Shown here one piece after another: positions 28,114-38,400 of a DNA stretch of 64,000 nucleotides. A model generated the notes under the pieces. The model was not told the DNA's origin, did no database searches, and saw only the letters and a program-made list of their open reading frames with translations. This DNA comes from Tardiphaga robiniae. Lineage in GTDB: Bacteria > Pseudomonadota > Alphaproteobacteria > Rhizobiales > Xanthobacteraceae. The stretch's first letter is position 1. Each line of letters begins with the position of its first letter. The DNA is taken from contig NZ_LVYV01000010.1 of NCBI RefSeq assembly GCF_001618955.1, positions 47,652 to 111,651 on the forward strand. Direction: 5' to 3'. Made by a program: the position numbers and the translations under genes.

Positions 28114-29082
28114 TTACGTCACCGGCGCGAACTTGAACAGCTTCTCTGGATTGGTCACCAGCAGTTTGCGCTGAACCGCAGGATCCGGCGCATAAAGCGG
28201 GATCAGATCCACCAGCGTGCCGTCATTGGGCATGATCTTGACATTCGGATGCGGCCAGTCGGTGCCCCACAACACGCGATCCGGCGCATTGTCGATCAGC
28301 TGCTTTGCGAACGGCACGGAGTCATGGAATGGCGCTGCGCCAGCCGAGGCGCGTTCGAGACCTGTAATTTTCATCCAGCACTTATCGTCGCTGGCTTGCA
28401 GATCGAGCAGTGCCTTGAATTCGGGATCGTCGAGGCCCTTGGCGGCGCTGATCGTCCCCATGTGATCGATCACGTAAGTCACCGGGAGCGCTTTCAGGAT
28501 CTGCACGAACTCACGGACTGTGCCGGCTTCGAGATAAATGTCCACATGCCAGCCGATGGCGGCGACGCGGTCGACCAGCGTACGGAAGACCTTCATGTCG
28601 CCGACGCCGCCAAGTCGTTTGAGGAAGGCGAAGCGGCAGGCACGGATGCCGGCTTTGTCGAGCGCCAGGAGATCGGCATCCGACATGCTGTTGTTCACAT
28701 TGGCGACGCCGCGATATTTTCCGCCGCTTTGCGCAATCGCGTCAGTGACGACGCGGTTGTCAAAGCCGTGCACCGTCGCATTGACGATGACGGCGCGTTC
28801 GACGCCGATTGCTTCATGCAGCTTGCGAAACATCTCAAGCGGCGCGTCAGGCGGTGAATACGGTCGCTTCGGCGAGAACGGATAGACCGCGGCGGGGCCA
28901 AAGATATGCGTATGCGTATCGACGCTTCCGGCGGGCGCGCGGAAGGTCGGCGGGATCGTGTTGAGATCGGGGCCGGCAATCGTGGGGATTGCGGGTTCGT
29001 CGGCAGCCTGCGCTATTCGGCTTCCAATCACATTTGTGAGGCCAAGTGATGCCATCGCGGCCAGAATGTCACGTCGGTGCAT
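28114..29082 (-). CDS. Exported amidohydrolase-family protein (LigI-like lactonase fold)
   Basis: 322 aa. A Tat-like signal peptide (MHRRDILAAMASLGL, then AQAADEPA) precedes a metal-dependent TIM barrel: SVDTHTHIFGP gives the first His pair, VIDHMGT a later His, and WGTDWPHPN the final Asp. This pattern fits the amidohydrolase-2 group that includes 2-pyrone-4,6-dicarboxylate lactonase. The substrate is unknown; the twin Arg is RR in MHRRD without the full consensus. It is divergent from the two exported MmgE/PrpD genes, sharing the 29083-29506 region, which suggests one pathway for a cyclic lactone or tricarboxylate-like compound. Confidence 0.85.
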   Translation of the reverse strand: MHRRDILAAMASLGLTNVIGSRIAQAADEPAIPTIAGPDLNTIPPTFRAPAGSVDTHTHIFGPAAVYPFSPKRPYSPPDAPLEMFRKLHEAIGVERAVIVNATVHGFDNRVVTDAIAQSGGKYRGVANVNNSMSDADLLALDKAGIRACRFAFLKRLGGVGDMKVFRTLVDRVAAIGWHVDIYLEAGTVREFVQILKALPVTYVIDHMGTISAAKGLDDPEFKALLDLQASDDKCWMKITGLERASAGAAPFHDSVPFAKQLIDNAPDRVLWGTDWPHPNVKIMPNDGTLVDLIPLYAPDPAVQRKLLVTNPEKLFKFAPVT

Positions 29083-29506
29083 TTAATCTCCTTGCGTCTG
29101 CATGCGCTGCGGCATGCACCAGACGTGAATCATCGGTGCATGTGTCGCCGTAGAGCGGCACCTGCAAATTTGTTGGCTGTCGAAACGATATATGTCTCTG
29201 CGGGAATGCGAGCAGCGCTGATGGCCGGATGATGAATCTCTGCAGCGTTTCACCCTGAAAGTTCTTTGTTGGAATCCAGAGCGCGCATGACGTGCAACGG
29301 AAACAGATCGCATCAAAGCTAGTGGGGGTGAATTTATGAAACAAATGAGAAATTCGGGATAATAGCGCTATCTCGTGCATATATTGCAAATCCGTAAGGT
29401 CGCTTGAATTTGAACAGCTTGCTATCGAATTGTAATAGGCGTATCGCCGCAGCCCGACGAAGCGGCGCGTCGATCGCGCGAAGAATGATAGTTCGGAGGA
29501 AATCCT
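29083..29506. other. Divergent promoter region (424 bp) between amidohydrolase and MmgE/PrpD genes
   Basis: No coding frame supported. The central part (about 29320-29400) is A+T-rich and would fit promoters. The MmgE/PrpD gene has a good ribosome binding site (GGAGGAAATCCT) just before 29507. No regulator gene adjoins. Confidence 0.5.
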
Positions 29507-30985
29507 ATGGCGTACACCAATCGCAGGACCATCTTGCAGGCAGCTGCTGCGCTCCCGGCTCTGGCTGCGGCGGGGCGTGGTGCCTTGGCTGCAGAGCCAG
29601 CTGCCAGTGAGGCACCGAAGAAAGTCGCATCAGTTGCTCCGCCGCACGTGACGCAGATTCTCGCGCATTACATCGTCAACGCCAAATACGATGACCTTCC
29701 GGCTAATGTCCGCAAGGAAGGCGTGCGCACCCTGTTGAACTGGGTCGGTGTCGCCATTGGCGGTTCGCATCATCAGACGGTGGACATCGCGGCGTCGGCG
29801 CTGGCGCCATTCTCCGGTCCGGCGAAGGCCTCGCTGTTCGGGCGCAACGAACGCTTCGACATCATGAACGCCGCTTTCATCAATGGTGTCTCGAGCCACA
29901 TCTTCGATTATGACGACACCCATCTGAAGACGATCATTCATCCGGCTGGTCCAGTCGCATCTGCGCTTCTGGCGATTGCGGAAATGAAGCCGGTGTCCGG
30001 CAAGGATTTCCTCAATGCGCTGGTGCTCGGTATCGAGACCGAATGCCGGATCGGCAATGCCGTTTATCCGAACCACTATGACGTCGGCTGGCACATCACC
30101 GGCACCGCCGGCGTATTCGGCTCGGCCGCCGCGGCCGGCAAGCTGCTCGGTCTCAACGAACAGCAGATGATCTGGGCGCTGGGGCTCGCGGCCTCGCAGC
30201 CTGTCGGCCTGCGGGAGTCCTTCGGTTCGATGAACAAGAGCTTCAATCCCGGCCGTGCTGCCAGCAACGGCATCTTTGCCGCCATTCTGGCGTCGAAGAA
30301 TTACACCAGCTCCGACGGCATGATCGAGGCCAAGCGCGGCTGGGCCAATGCTATCAGCACCAAGCAGGACTATGCCGAGATCACCGAGGGGCTCGGCAAG
30401 CGTTACGAGTCAGCGCTCAACACCTACAAGCCGTTTGCCTGCGGCATCGTCCTGCATCCGCTGATCGACGCGGCGATCCAGCTTAGGAATGAGAACAAGC
30501 TGACGCCGGATATGATCAAGCAGGTCAACGTGAAGGTTCATCCGCTGGTGCTCGAATTGACCGGCAAGAAGACGCCGAAGGAAGGCCTGGAAGGGAAGTT
30601 CAGCGTCTACCACGCGGTCGCCATCGCGTTCATCGAGGGAGCCGGTGGTGAGAAACAGTTTAGCGATCGTGCGGTGCAGGACGCGAAGACAGTCGAATTG
30701 CGCCAGAAAGTTGTGCCCGTGGTCGATCCATCGATCAAACCGGAGCAGGTTGAAATGTCCGTCCAGCTCGCTGACGGTCGTGTCCTGAAGAAGCGGATCG
30801 AACACGCCGTCGGCAGTCTGGAGAAGCCCATGAGCGATGTAGATCTCGAACGCAAGTTCGCCGATCTCGCCGAGGGAATTCTGCCGCGAGAGCAGGCGGC
30901 AAAGGTCATGGAGCTGTGCTGGAAGGTGGAGGGCTTGGCGAGCGCCGGAGATATTGCAAGGGCAGGCGCGCGATCCACTGCCTGA
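29507..30985 (+). CDS. Tat-exported MmgE/PrpD family protein, paralogue 1
   Basis: 492 aa. A twin-arginine leader (NRRTILQAAAALPALAAAG, cleavage near ALAAEPA) is followed by a full MmgE/PrpD domain: the helical core with FDYDDTHLKTIIHPAGPVAS and GWHITGTAGVFGSAAAAGKLL, and the C-terminal lid. The family covers 2-methylcitrate dehydratase, cis-aconitate decarboxylase and iminodisuccinate epimerase, all normally cytoplasmic, so export is unusual. The DDTH and H-x-x-G motifs that line the active site in PrpD-like enzymes are kept. The reaction cannot be assigned from sequence. A paralogue follows 143 bp downstream. Confidence 0.9.
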   Translation: MAYTNRRTILQAAAALPALAAAGRGALAAEPAASEAPKKVASVAPPHVTQILAHYIVNAKYDDLPANVRKEGVRTLLNWVGVAIGGSHHQTVDIAASALAPFSGPAKASLFGRNERFDIMNAAFINGVSSHIFDYDDTHLKTIIHPAGPVASALLAIAEMKPVSGKDFLNALVLGIETECRIGNAVYPNHYDVGWHITGTAGVFGSAAAAGKLLGLNEQQMIWALGLAASQPVGLRESFGSMNKSFNPGRAASNGIFAAILASKNYTSSDGMIEAKRGWANAISTKQDYAEITEGLGKRYESALNTYKPFACGIVLHPLIDAAIQLRNENKLTPDMIKQVNVKVHPLVLELTGKKTPKEGLEGKFSVYHAVAIAFIEGAGGEKQFSDRAVQDAKTVELRQKVVPVVDPSIKPEQVEMSVQLADGRVLKKRIEHAVGSLEKPMSDVDLERKFADLAEGILPREQAAKVMELCWKVEGLASAGDIARAGARSTA

Positions 30986-31128
30986 CAGCCGTTGCCCGCG
31001 ATGAAGCATTGAGGCCTTCGCGAGGTGGCCTGAACGTACGTCAATCGTCACGCCGTCAGTATTGTGAGCAGAAACCTCGCCGCATTCCTCCAGGGGAGCC
31101 TTGCGGCTAACACTCTTTAAAGGATGAC

Positions 31129-32610
31129 ATGACTCAGCGCCGTACGCCTTCACGCCGTCGCGTTCTTCAGTCCGCCAGTGCTCTCGCTGCACTGACGCTT
31201 TCGCCGTCCATCATCCGCCAGGCCGCAGCGGTCGACGCCAAGGGCGCCGCAGCGGGCGCGGATGTCACCGGACGTCTTGCGCGCTACATGGTTTCGGCGC
31301 GCGACAATGCGCTTCCCGATGTGGTGATGACCGAATGCAAACACCGCATCCTCGATACGTTCGGCGCGATGGTCTCCGGTGCGCGGATGCATCCGGGCGA
31401 GATGGCCCTGAAATATGTTCGCGGGCTCGGCGGCGAACAGCAGGCGTCGGTGATCGGATCCAGTTTCCGCACTACCGCCGTCAACGCCGCGCTGGCCAAT
31501 GCCATGTGCGCGCATGCGGACGAGACCGATGATTTCGAGCCGGTCACCAAGGCGCATCCGGGAAGCGCTGTCGTGCCGTCCGCGCTGGCCATGGCGGAAA
31601 AGGAAGGTGGCCGGTCGGGCATCGAATTCATTCGGGCCGTAACGCTCGGATATGATCTCACTTGCCGGCTGCTGATGGCGCTTGGACCGGATCTCGTCCG
31701 TGGTTCGCACCGCAGTGCGGAGGGGACCAGCTCCACCTTCGGTTCTCTTGGTGCAGCGGCGTCGCTGGCTCGGCTGGACGAAAAGGGTATGCGTTATGCG
31801 ATCTCCTATTCCTCGCAGCAGGTGGCTGGTCTGTGGAGCTGGGTGAAGGACGAGGATCACGTCGAGAAGGCTTTCGACTTCGCGGGCATGGGCGCCCGCA
31901 ACGGCCTGACCGCCGTGACCATGGTTCAGGCCGGTTTGACCGGCGTTCATGACGTCCTCGATGGCACGCATAACTTGTTCATTGCGCTGTCCACGGATCC
32001 GAAGCCGGAAGAGATGCTCGCCGGTCTCGGCAGCCGCTTCTACGTCACTGAAACGGCGATCAAGACATTCTCGGTCGGCTATCCCATCCAGTCGCCTCTC
32101 GACGCCATCCTGACTCTGCGCAAGCAGAATGGCCTGACACCGGGCAATGTGAAGAGCATCCTTGTCAAGATTCCGACCGATGCGACAGGGATCGTCGGCA
32201 CCAGCGCGATGCCCGACGTCAACTGCCCGCATCTGGTGGCGGTCGCGCTCGTCAAGGGCGCCGTGTCGTTCGTCGACAGCCATGACCAGGCACTGATGAA
32301 GGATTCCAAAATCCTTGAGCAGCGCGCCAAGGTAACCGTGGTCGGCGATAAGGCCCTGATGGACCCTGCCGCGCCACGCGGCGCCATCGTCGAGGTGGAG
32401 ATGATGGATGGCAAGAAGGTGGAGCACTTCACCAAGTTTCCGCCCGGCACCAAGGAAAATCCGCTGAGCACTGATGCGGTGAGTGCGAAGACACGCGATC
32501 TCATCGCGCCAGTTCTCGGGGCCGAAAAGGCGAAGAAGCTGATCGATCAGATCAACAATCTGGAGAAGGTCAAGGATATCCGCTCGCTGCGGCCACTGTT
32601 TACGGCCTGA
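31129..32610 (+). CDS. Tat-exported MmgE/PrpD family protein, paralogue 2
   Basis: 493 aa. Signal SRRRVLQSASALAALTLSPS is a clear twin-Arg leader. The domain contains HADETDDFEPVTKAHPGSAV (the DD and His motifs) and a family-typical GSLGAAASLARL segment. It is diverged from the upstream paralogue, as shown by different active-site context (ETDDFEP against DYDDTHL), so the two may act on related rather than identical substrates or form a heteromer. Start ATG 31129 follows TTTAAAGGATGAC. It converges on the CNNM gene over a shared hairpin. Confidence 0.9.
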   Translation: MTQRRTPSRRRVLQSASALAALTLSPSIIRQAAAVDAKGAAAGADVTGRLARYMVSARDNALPDVVMTECKHRILDTFGAMVSGARMHPGEMALKYVRGLGGEQQASVIGSSFRTTAVNAALANAMCAHADETDDFEPVTKAHPGSAVVPSALAMAEKEGGRSGIEFIRAVTLGYDLTCRLLMALGPDLVRGSHRSAEGTSSTFGSLGAAASLARLDEKGMRYAISYSSQQVAGLWSWVKDEDHVEKAFDFAGMGARNGLTAVTMVQAGLTGVHDVLDGTHNLFIALSTDPKPEEMLAGLGSRFYVTETAIKTFSVGYPIQSPLDAILTLRKQNGLTPGNVKSILVKIPTDATGIVGTSAMPDVNCPHLVAVALVKGAVSFVDSHDQALMKDSKILEQRAKVTVVGDKALMDPAAPRGAIVEVEMMDGKKVEHFTKFPPGTKENPLSTDAVSAKTRDLIAPVLGAEKAKKLIDQINNLEKVKDIRSLRPLFTA

Positions 32611-32622
32611 TACCCGATACCT

Positions 32623-32654
32623 GAAGCGCTGGGATGAATTTACCCCAGCGCTTC
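32623..32654. terminator. Hairpin between convergent MmgE/PrpD and CNNM genes
   Basis: Perfect 11-bp stem GAAGCGCTGGG/CCCAGCGCTTC with a 10-nt loop, followed on the plus strand by TTCCTT. The right arm lies inside the last codons of the minus-strand CNNM gene, so the hairpin is partly coding. Confidence 0.6.
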
Positions 32655-33941
32655 TTCCTTGACGCGGCTCGCCAGCACCTTGTCGATGCGGCGCCCATCG
32701 AGGTCCATGACCTCGAACCGCCATGCATGCGAGACGATCTCGTCGCCGACCTCGGGAATCTTGCCGAATTCCTGCAGCAGGAAGCCGGCGAAGGTCTGAT
32801 AGGGGCGCGACTGCGCGGGCAGTTCGATGCCGAGCAGGGCAGCGAACGCCACCGCGGGCATCCAGCCGGAGATGAGGTAGGAGCCGTCCTCGCGTTTGTG
32901 GAAGGCGACCTCGGCCGGGCCTTCCTCGGTGTGAAAGGCGCCGACGATCGACTCCAGAATATCCGCTGATGTCACCACACCCTGGAACACGCCATATTCG
33001 TCATGCACGAGGCCGATATGGAATGGCGAGTCCCTGAGGATCGCCACGACGTCGCGCGCATCGACGGTGTCGGGAATGACCGGCGCCTCGCGCACCAGCG
33101 CGCGGATATCCGGCGTCTTGCCGCTCAAATACACATCAAGCAGATCCTTGGCCTGCACGATGCCGATGGCGGAATCGCCGTCGCCATCGAACACCGCAAA
33201 GCGTGAATGCGAGCTGCCCGCGAGTTCGGCCTGGATGGTCTCGATGGGATCGGCAAGGTCGATCATCGCCACTTCATGGCGCGGCGTCATCACGGCGCCG
33301 ACGGGCAGGTCGCCGAGGCGCATCACACCTGCGATCATTTCCTTTTCACCGGGCTCGAGTACGCCGGCGGTTTCCGCTTCGGTCACGAGCGTGCGGATTT
33401 CGTCTTCGCTGACCTTCTCCTCGGCTTCGCCGCGCTGGCCCAACAGAAACAGGATCGCCTTGCCGGAACGATCGAGCAGCCACACCAGCGGCAGCGAGAT
33501 TTTTGCGAGCAGTACCATGGCCGGCGCAACGCGCACGGCCACGGCTTCGGGATCGCGCAGCGCGATCTGCTTCGGCACGAGTTCGCCGATGATCAGCGAG
33601 GCGTAAGTAATGACCGATACGACGAGGCCGACGCCGAGCGTATCGGCGAGGCCTTTTGATAGGCCAAGGTCAAGCAACAATATCGTGAGACGCTGGCCCA
33701 GCGTCGCACCGGAGAAGGCGCCCGACAATACGCCGATCAGCGTGATGCCGATCTGCACGGTGGAGAGGAACTTGCCGGGATCGGAGGCCAGCGCCAGAGC
33801 GCGGCGAGAGCCTGTCACACCTTTTTCAACCAAAGCGGCGAGGCGGGCAGGGCGGGAGGATACGATCGCCAGCTCCGACATTGCGAGCAGGCCGTTGACG
33901 ACGATCAGGATCGCAACGATCCCGAGTTCGAGAGATAACAC
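32640..33941 (-). CDS. CNNM/CorC-type membrane protein (DUF21, CBS pair, CorC_HlyC)
   Basis: 433 aa from GTG 33941. DUF21 membrane domain residues 1-185 (VLSLELGIVAILIVVNGLLA, then three more hydrophobic segments), a CBS pair about 200-325 (GAVMTPRHEVAMI; HIGLVHDEYGVFQGVVT), and a CorC_HlyC domain 345-430. Such proteins are linked to Mg2+/Co2+ efflux or Na+-coupled divalent ion transport and are often mislabelled hemolysins. GTG is chosen because AAGGAACAAGC precedes it and the N-terminus then begins as in homologues; ATG 33974 is possible but weaker. Confidence 0.88.
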   Translation of the reverse strand: MLSLELGIVAILIVVNGLLAMSELAIVSSRPARLAALVEKGVTGSRRALALASDPGKFLSTVQIGITLIGVLSGAFSGATLGQRLTILLLDLGLSKGLADTLGVGLVVSVITYASLIIGELVPKQIALRDPEAVAVRVAPAMVLLAKISLPLVWLLDRSGKAILFLLGQRGEAEEKVSEDEIRTLVTEAETAGVLEPGEKEMIAGVMRLGDLPVGAVMTPRHEVAMIDLADPIETIQAELAGSSHSRFAVFDGDGDSAIGIVQAKDLLDVYLSGKTPDIRALVREAPVIPDTVDARDVVAILRDSPFHIGLVHDEYGVFQGVVTSADILESIVGAFHTEEGPAEVAFHKREDGSYLISGWMPAVAFAALLGIELPAQSRPYQTFAGFLLQEFGKIPEVGDEIVSHAWRFEVMDLDGRRIDKVLASRVKEEALG

Positions 33942-34271
33942 GCTTGTTCCTTCTGGATGATGAGCAGGTATCATAGTCGATCTGCTGCTCTCGCGCCATG
34001 GTGGCAAGGGGCGTTGCGACACTCCGTCGGGCTGGTTGAATTCTTCGGTGCGCCCATAGGTCGCTACCCTGGACCGACGCCTTGCGCGCGGGCGCGTGCG
34101 TCCCGCAGCAGGACGTTATTATAACGTCGGTATGACGCGAGGCGTCGCGTGGATGTGGCAAGACAATGGCCGCAGGATAGCAGCGCATTCCGGCATCTAT
34201 TATTTCGCTTGATGTCAAATTGATATAGCGCATGATGCGGCGATATCGGATGTCGCCGCGGGGGTCTGGTT
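33942..34271. other. 330-bp divergent region between CNNM gene and RND operon
   Basis: Holds a perfect 17-bp palindrome (34112-34128) and an A+T-rich segment around 34195-34235 that would fit a promoter for the efflux operon. No coding frame supported. No regulator gene is adjacent. Confidence 0.5.
34112..34128. promoter_or_regulatory. Candidate operator: perfect palindrome GACGTTAT-T-ATAACGTC
   Basis: Two 8-bp arms around one base, all matching, located 144 bp upstream of the RND adaptor start and 171 bp from the CNNM start. The size and symmetry fit a TetR- or MarR-type site. The cognate regulator is unknown. Confidence 0.4.
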
Positions 34272-35495
34272 TTGAAGAATTCAATCGGTTTTTCTCGCAG
34301 TTTTTCTCGATTATATGACAGTGGCAATGCCTTTGCGTCGTGCTTGTCCTTGGCGACGCCCGTCGTAGCGCTTCTTCTGCTCGTGGGCTGCGGCAAGAAG
34401 GAAGAGGCCGCGGCACCGCCCGCGCCACCTGTGACGGTCGCGAATCCCACCAAGAAGCTCACCACCGACTGGGATGAATTCACCGGTCGTTTCGATGCGG
34501 TCGACCAGGTGCAGGTGCGTGCGCGGGTCACGGGCTTTATCACCAAGGTGACCTTTGTCGACGGCGCTGTCATCAAGACCGGCGATGTGCTCTACGAGAT
34601 CGATCCGCGGCAATACGAGGCGACGGCGGAGCAGGCGCAGGGGCAGCTTGACGATGCCAAGGCCAAGGTCGTTCTGGCAGAGAAAGAACTTGAGCGCGCC
34701 ACGACGCTGATCAAGACCCAGGCCATTTCCGAGAATATCGTCGACCAGCGGACCCAGCAGCTTGCGGCAGCGCAGGCTGCAGTGCTGCAGGCCGAAGGCG
34801 CCTTGAAGCTCGCCAAGCTCAATCTCGAATATACCAAGGTCGTCGCACCCATCGACGGCCGTGTCAGCCGCCATCTGATCAGCGTCGGCAATCTTGTTCA
34901 GGGCAGCGACTCCGGCGCGACGGTGCTCACCTCAATCGTCTCGATGAGCCCGATCTATCTCTATTTCGACATGGACGAATCGATCTATCAGCGAAACAGC
35001 CGGCTGTGGTTCGAGGGCCGGCGGCCGAGTTCGCGCGATACGCCTAATGCCGTACAGATCACCCTGACTGGCGACAATAAACCGAGCAAGGAAGGCAAGA
35101 TGGACTTCCTCGACAATCGTCTCGATGTCGGTACCGGTACGCTGCGCGGCCGCGCCATCGTCGACAATCACGATCTGTCGATTCTGCCGGGCCAGTTCGC
35201 GCGCCTGCGCGTCATTGCCAGCGGCGAATACGAGGCGTTGCTGGTGCCCGACACCGCTATCGCGACCGACCAGTCACGCAAGATCGTGATGGTGGTGAAA
35301 GCCGACGATACGGTTGAAGCGCGGCCGGTGGTTCTGGGGCCGCTCGATGACGGACTGCGCGTCATCAGAGAGGGGCTGAAACCCGATGATCGTGTGATCG
35401 TCGACGGACTGCAGCGGGCGCGGATCGGAGCCAAGGTGTCGCCGAAGATGGCGGACGCCAAGCCTGCCACTCCAGCTGCCGGCGCCAAGCCATGA
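34272..35495 (+). CDS. RND efflux periplasmic adaptor lipoprotein
   Basis: 407 aa. A lipoprotein signal ends in LLLLVGC (Cys40), followed by an Ala/Pro-rich tether. The adaptor order is visible: beta-barrel/lipoyl half (FTGRFDAVDQVQVRARVTGF), long alpha hairpin with Ala/Gln-rich heptads (AEQAQGQLDDAKAKVVLAEKE), and the second lipoyl half (LNLEYTKVVAPIDGRVS). It links the inner-membrane pump to an outer-membrane channel. The start is TTG 34272 with GGGGGTCTGGTT before it, since an in-frame stop lies at 34233 and no ATG is available. Coupled to the pump gene by ATGA. Confidence 0.92.
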   Translation: MKNSIGFSRSFSRLYDSGNAFASCLSLATPVVALLLLVGCGKKEEAAAPPAPPVTVANPTKKLTTDWDEFTGRFDAVDQVQVRARVTGFITKVTFVDGAVIKTGDVLYEIDPRQYEATAEQAQGQLDDAKAKVVLAEKELERATTLIKTQAISENIVDQRTQQLAAAQAAVLQAEGALKLAKLNLEYTKVVAPIDGRVSRHLISVGNLVQGSDSGATVLTSIVSMSPIYLYFDMDESIYQRNSRLWFEGRRPSSRDTPNAVQITLTGDNKPSKEGKMDFLDNRLDVGTGTLRGRAIVDNHDLSILPGQFARLRVIASGEYEALLVPDTAIATDQSRKIVMVVKADDTVEARPVVLGPLDDGLRVIREGLKPDDRVIVDGLQRARIGAKVSPKMADAKPATPAAGAKP

Positions 35496-38400
35496 ATCTG
35501 GGCAGCCTGTCGATCAATCGCCCGATCCTCGCGATGGTGCTGTCCATCGTGCTGATCATCGTCGGTGCACTCGCTTACACCACATTGCCGGTATCGGAAT
35601 ATCCGGAAGTCGCGCCGCCGACCGTGGTGATCACCACGCAGTATCCCGGTGCGTCTGCGCAGACCGTCTCTGAGACCGTGGCGACACCGATCGAGCAGGA
35701 GATCAACGGCGTCGAGGACATGCTGTATCTCTACAGCCAGGCGACCTCGAATGGCCAGCTCAACATCACCGTTACCTTCAAGCTCGGCACCGATCTGGAT
35801 AAAGCGCAGGTTCTGGTGCAGAACCGCGTCGCCATCGCGCAGCCGCGTCTGCCGGAAGAAGTCCAGCGCAACGGCGTCGTCACCCGCAAGAACTCGCCCG
35901 ATCTGATGATGGTCGTGTTCATGCTGTCGCCGGACGACACCTATGATCAGCTTTACATTTCCAACTACGCGCTGCGGCAGGTGCGCGACCAGTTGCTGCG
36001 TCTTGACGGCGTTGGTGACATCCAGATCTTCGGCGCACGCGATTATTCGATGCGGCTGTGGTTGGACCCGGACAAGATCGCCAATCTCGGCATGACCGCC
36101 GGCGACGTCATTACCGCCATCCGTGCGCAGAACATCCAGATCGCCGGCGGCCAGATCGCCGAGCCGCCGATTTCCGATCGTGCCTTCTCGCCGAACCTGA
36201 CCTTCACTGGCCGTCTCAAGGATCAGTCGGAATTTGGTAATATCGTCATCAAGGCCGGTAGCGACGGCCGCATCGTGCGCCTGCGCGATGTGGCGCGGAT
36301 CGAACTCGGTGCGCTGTCCTACACGACCAACAGCTTCCTCTTGAAGAAGCCCGCGGTGGCGCTCGCAGTTTCGCAGCGGCCGGGATCGAATGCACTCGCT
36401 ACGGCAAAGGCCATCTCCGATACGATGGTCAAGCTAAAAGCCGATTTCCCGAAAGGCCTCGAATACAATATCGGCTACAATCCGACTGAATTCATCGCAC
36501 AGTCAGTCAGCGAGCTGATCAAGACGATCTACGAGGCGATGGTGCTGGTCGTCGTGGTCGTCCTGGTGTTCCTGCAGGGCTGGCGACCGGCGATCATCCC
36601 GATTATCGCCATTCCGGTGTCGCTGGTCGGCACCTTCGCCGTCATGGCTGCGCTCGGATTCTCGATCAACAATCTGACGCTGTTCGGCCTCGTGCTTGCG
36701 GTCGGCATCGTGGTGGATGACGCCATCGTCGTGGTCGAGAATGTCGAACGACATCTTGCCGAAGGAAAGACCCGGCGTGACGCGGCACTGCTGACCATGA
36801 CGGAGGTCGGTGGCGCGCTGATCTCGATTGCGCTGGTGCTGTGCGCGGTGTTCGTGCCAACGGCGTTTATCGGCGGCATCTCCGGGCAATTCTTCCAACA
36901 ATTCGCCGTCACCATCGCAGTGGCGACGGCGATCTCCTGCTTCTGTTCGCTGACCCTGTCGCCGGCGCTCGCTTCGATGATCCTCGAACAGCATCACGAG
37001 AAGAAGCCGCCGGCGCAGTGGAACGTGGTCGCGCGTGGCTGGAATGCCTTTACCAGTGTGTTCAATCGTGGCTTCGACCGGCTGTCGCACGCCTATGGCA
37101 CAGCCGCCGGCTTCGTGATTCACCATCTGGCGCTGATGCTTGTGGTCTATGCAGCATTGATCGGAACAGCCGGCTGGTTGCTCTATGCGACGCCGCAAGG
37201 CTTCATTCCCGCGCAGGATCGTGGCTATGTCATCGTCGTCGTGCAATTGCCCGGCGCGGCGTCGCTCAGTCGCACCACGGAGATCGTGCGCGAGATCGAG
37301 CGCATTTCGTTGGAAGTTCCCGGCGTCGTCCGCGTGCCGTCCTTCGCCGGATTCAACGGCGCGACGCGCACACAGGCGTCGAATGCCGCAGCACTATTCC
37401 CTGTATTCGCCGATGCGGAGGAGCGCGCCAAGGAAGGCCATACCGCTGCGAAGATCACTGCCGAGCTGCGCAAGCGGCTCGCCGCGATTGAGGGCGCGCT
37501 GGTGATCGTGGTGCCGCCGCCCGCGGTGTCAGGCATTGGTACCGGTGGCGGCTTTGCCATGCGCATCCTCGACGGTCAGGGCAGGGGTCCCGATCTGCTC
37601 GAGAAGGCAACCGAGGAACTGGTCAATGCCGCGCGCCGGGCGCCCGGCCTCACTGCCGTGTTCTCGCCATTCTCGGCAAACACGCCGCAGGTGTTCGTCG
37701 ATATCGATCGGCAGAAAGCGCAGATGCTCAATGTGCCGATCCAGAACGTCAATGACGCGATCCAGACCTATTTCGGCTCGGCCTATGTCAACGACTTCAA
37801 CATTCTCGGCCGCACCTATCATGTCACGGCGCAAGCCGATCTGCCGTTCCGCAAGGAGCGGTCCGATCTGGCGCGCCTGCAGACCCGCAATGCCGATGGC
37901 AATATGGTGCTGCTCGGCAGCGTCGTGAACTTCAAGGACATGGCGGGGCCCGACCGCGTGCCGCGCTACAATCTCTATCCGGCATCCGAACTCCAGGGCG
38001 ACACGCTGCCCGGCGTCAGTTCGACGACGGCGCTCAACATCATGAAGAAGCTTGCCGACGAGACACTGCCGAGCGGGTTCACCTTTGAATGGACCGATCT
38101 GTCCTATCAGCAGGTCAGTGGCGGCAATGCGGGTCTCTATGTGTTCCCGATCTGTGTGCTGTTCGTCTACCTCGTGCTGGCCGCGCAATATGGCAGCTGG
38201 TCGCTGCCCTTTGCAGTGATCCTCATCGTGCCGATGTGCCTGTTCGCGGCGACCATCGGTGTGCGGATCATGGGGCAGGACATCAACATCCTGACCCAGA
38301 TCGGCTTCGTGGTACTGGTCGGCTTGGCAGCGAAAAACGCCATCCTGATCGTCGAGTTTGCCCGCGACATCGAGCAGGAAGGCCGCGATCAGCTGGAGGC

